The translations under genes were made by a program, and so were the position numbers. This document shows positions 14,658 through 17,444 of a DNA stretch of 17,444 nt, piece by piece (the stretch's first letter is position 1; the number at the start of each line of letters is the position of its first letter). Where the stretch lies: the NCBI GenBank assembly GCA_045601425.1, contig JAZRZP010000032.1, positions 1 to 17,444 on the forward strand, written 5' to 3'. This stretch comes from UBA1219 sp045601425. Its GTDB lineage: Bacteria > Bacteroidota > Bacteroidia > Bacteroidales > P3. The notes beneath the pieces were generated by a model. That model had not been told where the DNA came from. It ran no database searches and saw only the letters and a program-made list of their open reading frames with translations.

Positions 14658-17444
14658 ACGCCGATAATCCTCACCGATTCGTTGAAATCCGATTCGACCT
14701 CGGTACTCGCTGACATCCGTGAAGGTCGTCTTGCCGTGGGGTACAAAATCACACTGACAGCCGACATGAACGCTTACACGGTAGATGTGAGAGAATTGTC
14801 CGATTACGACGGATATCTGTACATACTCGACAGCAACTTCAACGAAATAAATTATAACGACGACAATTACATGAACGGGGTCGGTGGAAGCACATGCACG
14901 GGTATTTGCGGTGCCGGCACCTACTACATCATACTCACTCACTACAGTCTATTCGTGCCGGACAACAATGCCGTGTTCAATCTTACAGTTGATGTACGGA
15001 CACTGGCGTGTACGTTCAAAGGGATAAACTCATTCTCCGAACTGTCGTTCCGTCCGGTGGCCGACACTGCGGAATTGGTGGGAATGACCGATTCCGTCGT
15101 TTGCAACGACACGATGTACTTTATGGATGACATATATTTGCTTCCCGGTGGAGAGACGATGATCCACACCGATGGTGTGTCCGGCGACATTCATCCACTG
15201 GTAGGATACACATTTACCTTGGACAGCAGCAAATTGTTCAGTTTGCGCGTATTCGACACCATCGACACTATCGGTTATTGGGAAACCTACCTGCTCGACG
15301 ACCAATACAGACTCGTTTCCCCGCTTGAAAGTGGTGAAAAGGAACTTGAAGCAGGTACTTACAATATTGTTTTTGTTGCTTACGTAAATTGGATACAAAA
15401 GCTTCCGGTGCGATACAGCCTTGCGTTCCATTTTGTGGATGCCCTCGTTCCACAAAGTCTGACCTACACCACGATAAGCGCTCTGCCTTATGCCGACACT
15501 GTTTCATGCACGCCCTCCGATCGGCTGGTTGTCATCAGCTACGGCAGCGGATACGCAGAAACAGGCATGTTGACAAGTGCCTACAAAATACACATGAACG
15601 CCGACACCCTCTACAGCTTCAGATCGGTGGATATCGATACCGCTTCGGATTACCACATGATGATACTGTTAGACTCCAACTTCAAAGTGCTGCAAGGAGC
15701 ATGGAACGATTATGAATTGGCGTTGGATTTCTTGTCCACCAAATCGGATGACTACTACATTGTAATACTCAACTTGGGAGTTGAAGATACTTCCGATTTC
15801 ACTTTCTCGGCTTCCAAGTCCGCAATGCCGGCATTCTACGTGGATGCGGTGAACGGTGATGACGAAAATGATGGTACTACACCATCGACAGCTTTCGCAA
15901 GTTTCGATAAGGTTCTGGATTCAACAGGGGTCGTTTACCTGATGAGTGACATCAATTTTAACAAAAATCTGTGGATTAACGGTGTAATCAACCTGAAGGG
16001 ATACCAGAACAGAGCCTACACTCTGAACGGCAACGGCAACGGATTCGATGTGAATGCTCCCCAATTCGTGGTTGGCAGCGAAAATGCACAGGATACGCTG
16101 ATTTTCGTTGATTCATGGATACGCGACGTGTACGCTGGAATCCTTGATATCTATGGCGACGTTGAATTCACCTCAACAGCTGCATCCAACCAGAACTGCA
16201 TATATTCTTTATCTTCCATGAATGTTCACGGAACAAGATTCCACGACATCTATTTGGGCGACTACTCGCTGATACGCTCCGGTACAATGGCTTGCAATAT
16301 CAGAGGCATTTCTGCTGACAATTGCATCTCGGAAGAGTATTTGATGAACATCTCCTTCATGAACGACAAATGCGTCATAGACAGCTGCTCGTTTACGAAC
16401 TGCTCTGCAGAATCAATTTTGTATTTGTATTCGGATAAAATGCCTTCGTTGGAATCTTCCGTATTTGAAGTATCAAACATTGCAATGACCGACAACTCAA
16501 TAAGGTGTGCTTTATACGTTCCTCACGGTGGCAGTGTGGTCAACATGACCAATGTCAATATTGAACATAACAATGTAAATGGCTCTGGTTCTGCAGTCAT
16601 TATGAATGGAGAAGGTTCTTTGTTCAATATGCATAGTGGAAGCATAAGCCACAACGTTTTGGAACAAGCAGCCATCGGAAACCTCGGCTACGGAAAATTC
16701 ATGATGTACGGTGGTGTCATAGAAGATAATATTTGCATGAGGTTGATGCCTGTCGTGAATGAAGGCGGAATCATGGAACTGAGAGGCGGCAGGATGAATG
16801 ACAATGTAGCAATCAACGTTATGGGTATGTTGCCCGAACTTTCCGGTGTTACCATGAGAAACTATGGTGGAATATTGTCTGTCAAAAAATCCAAATTGAC
16901 GATAGGGGACTCCTTCTCAATTAACGCCGATGCATTCATAATAACCGATACTGCCGTGACAATAGGCTCCGCACTTACGGCAAACGAATGTGGAACACTG
17001 CTCCCCATCAGATACCAATCTGGCCCTGTAAAACGCACATCATTCATCAATTTGGAATACTACGAAGGCCGTCAGATGCTCGACGGCGACAGCACCCTCG
17101 TGCGTTCGCAGTACTCCAAGTTCGGTCTTGCACAGTACGATACCATCACGTGGTACATCGACAACCGTGGAAAACTCACTTCCACTCCGGTAGGTCTTAA
17201 CACCGCCGAACAGATTGCCGTCAAGGTTTATCCCAACCCAACCAGCGACTTCCTCCACATTGATGCTGGAAACCTTGTCGCCGAAGGCGTGATACTCGAC
17301 ATACAGGGCCGCGTGATTGCACGGCAGCCCATAGTTTCCGGCTCTGCAAAAATCAACATGCAGAACATGGCAAACGGTGTTTACTTCATACAGCTCTCCA
17401 ACGACAGCCATGAAGTCCTTGCAACCCGGAAAATAATCAAGAAA
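14523..17444 (+). CDS. T9SS-sorted surface protein with beta-helix region (copy 2; stop codon outside window)
   Basis: Open for 974 codons from the ATG at 14523 to the window edge. The signal peptide MKKALKVFSIAFAAVLLFAN is followed by likely cleavage after ANA. Three related beta-sandwich repeats, PPC-like in pattern, lie near residues 72-155, 227-308 and 353-430 (for example DGYLYILDSNFNE and GTYYIILT). FYVDAVNGDDENDGTTPSTAF near residue 438 opens a region rich in short Asn/Gly/Cys repeats such as VIDSCSFTNCSAES and FMMYGGVIEDN, consistent with a right-handed parallel beta-helix. The type A T9SS sorting domain runs from about 900 to 974 (VKVYPNPTSDFLHID, ending RKIIKK). It is presumably surface-exposed through the type IX system; its ligand or activity is unknown. 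It is paralogous to the gene at 1-2907 and inverted relative to it. Ends are almost identical at DNA level, while the middle is clearly diverged. Confidence 0.87.
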   Translation, partial: MKKALKVFSIAFAAVLLFANAANAQTTYDTLSVRNLRYTTLQYSGTPIILTDSLKSDSTSVLADIREGRLAVGYKITLTADMNAYTVDVRELSDYDGYLYILDSNFNEINYNDDNYMNGVGGSTCTGICGAGTYYIILTHYSLFVPDNNAVFNLTVDVRTLACTFKGINSFSELSFRPVADTAELVGMTDSVVCNDTMYFMDDIYLLPGGETMIHTDGVSGDIHPLVGYTFTLDSSKLFSLRVFDTIDTIGYWETYLLDDQYRLVSPLESGEKELEAGTYNIVFVAYVNWIQKLPVRYSLAFHFVDALVPQSLTYTTISALPYADTVSCTPSDRLVVISYGSGYAETGMLTSAYKIHMNADTLYSFRSVDIDTASDYHMMILLDSNFKVLQGAWNDYELALDFLSTKSDDYYIVILNLGVEDTSDFTFSASKSAMPAFYVDAVNGDDENDGTTPSTAFASFDKVLDSTGVVYLMSDINFNKNLWINGVINLKGYQNRAYTLNGNGNGFDVNAPQFVVGSENAQDTLIFVDSWIRDVYAGILDIYGDVEFTSTAASNQNCIYSLSSMNVHGTRFHDIYLGDYSLIRSGTMACNIRGISADNCISEEYLMNISFMNDKCVIDSCSFTNCSAESILYLYSDKMPSLESSVFEVSNIAMTDNSIRCALYVPHGGSVVNMTNVNIEHNNVNGSGSAVIMNGEGSLFNMHSGSISHNVLEQAAIGNLGYGKFMMYGGVIEDNICMRLMPVVNEGGIMELRGGRMNDNVAINVMGMLPELSGVTMRNYGGILSVKKSKLTIGDSFSINADAFIITDTAVTIGSALTANECGTLLPIRYQSGPVKRTSFINLEYYEGRQMLDGDSTLVRSQYSKFGLAQYDTITWYIDNRGKLTSTPVGLNTAEQIAVKVYPNPTSDFLHIDAGNLVAEGVILDIQGRVIARQPIVSGSAKINMQNMANGVYFIQLSNDSHEVLATRKIIKK
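17172..17444. repeat. Right arm of inverted repeat (3' ends of the two surface genes)
   Basis: Reverse complement of 1-273 with one mismatch. It encodes the T9SS sorting domain and a short stretch before it. The arm reaches the window edge, so its true outer limit is not visible. Confidence 0.95.

Noticed and set aside
1..17444. CRISPR arrays, tRNA or rRNA genes, insertion sequences
   Set aside because: No regularly spaced repeats, cloverleaf or rRNA-like segments, or transposase motifs were seen. The only sizeable repeats are the inverted surface-gene segments.

Overview
The window looks like chromosomal DNA of a Bacteroidales-type Bacteroidota, family unresolved. Several promoters match the Bacteroides -7 element TAnnTTTG, two of them with a -33 TTTG 19 bp upstream. 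The two outer genes encode exported proteins with a type IX secretion (Por) C-terminal sorting domain. LspA carries the long insertion usual in this phylum. No rRNA, tRNA, CRISPR array, integrase or transposase was recognised.

Layout. (1) 1-2907, minus strand: a large T9SS-sorted surface protein with a beta-helix region. (2) 3097-6271, minus strand: housekeeping genes, namely the ABC-F translation factor ettA with its own promoter and terminator, and a lysE-family exporter gene followed 7 bp later by lspA. (3) 6498-8237, plus strand: a phosphohexomutase, divergent from the lysE promoter and closed by a strong terminator. (4) 8308-8583: a consensus promoter, a long rod-like RNA fold and an intrinsic terminator, forming a small RNA or a regulatory leader. 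(5) 8644-13690: a two-gene restriction-modification operon. It encodes a 335-aa methylase-like subunit and a 1343-aa fusion of GIY-YIG nuclease, DEAD/DEAH helicase, Eco57I-type adenine methylase and probable target-recognition region. (6) 13779-14423: an ASCH-domain protein with its own promoter. (7) 14523-17444: a second T9SS surface protein, paralogous to the first and in opposite orientation.

The two surface genes frame the locus as an imperfect inverted repeat. Their last 273 bp differ at one base, their first 135 bp at three, and their upstream regions are also related, while the middles have diverged strongly. Both reading frames reach the window edge at what looks like the last sense codon, so the edges coincide with the repeat; an assembly break there is plausible.

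The restriction-modification block reads as more AT-rich than its neighbours and sits between two terminators, which suggests an acquired defence cassette. The most interesting points are the structured RNA just upstream of that operon, the architecture of the operon itself, the adjacent ASCH protein, and the inverted surface-gene pair, which could support inversion or gene conversion.
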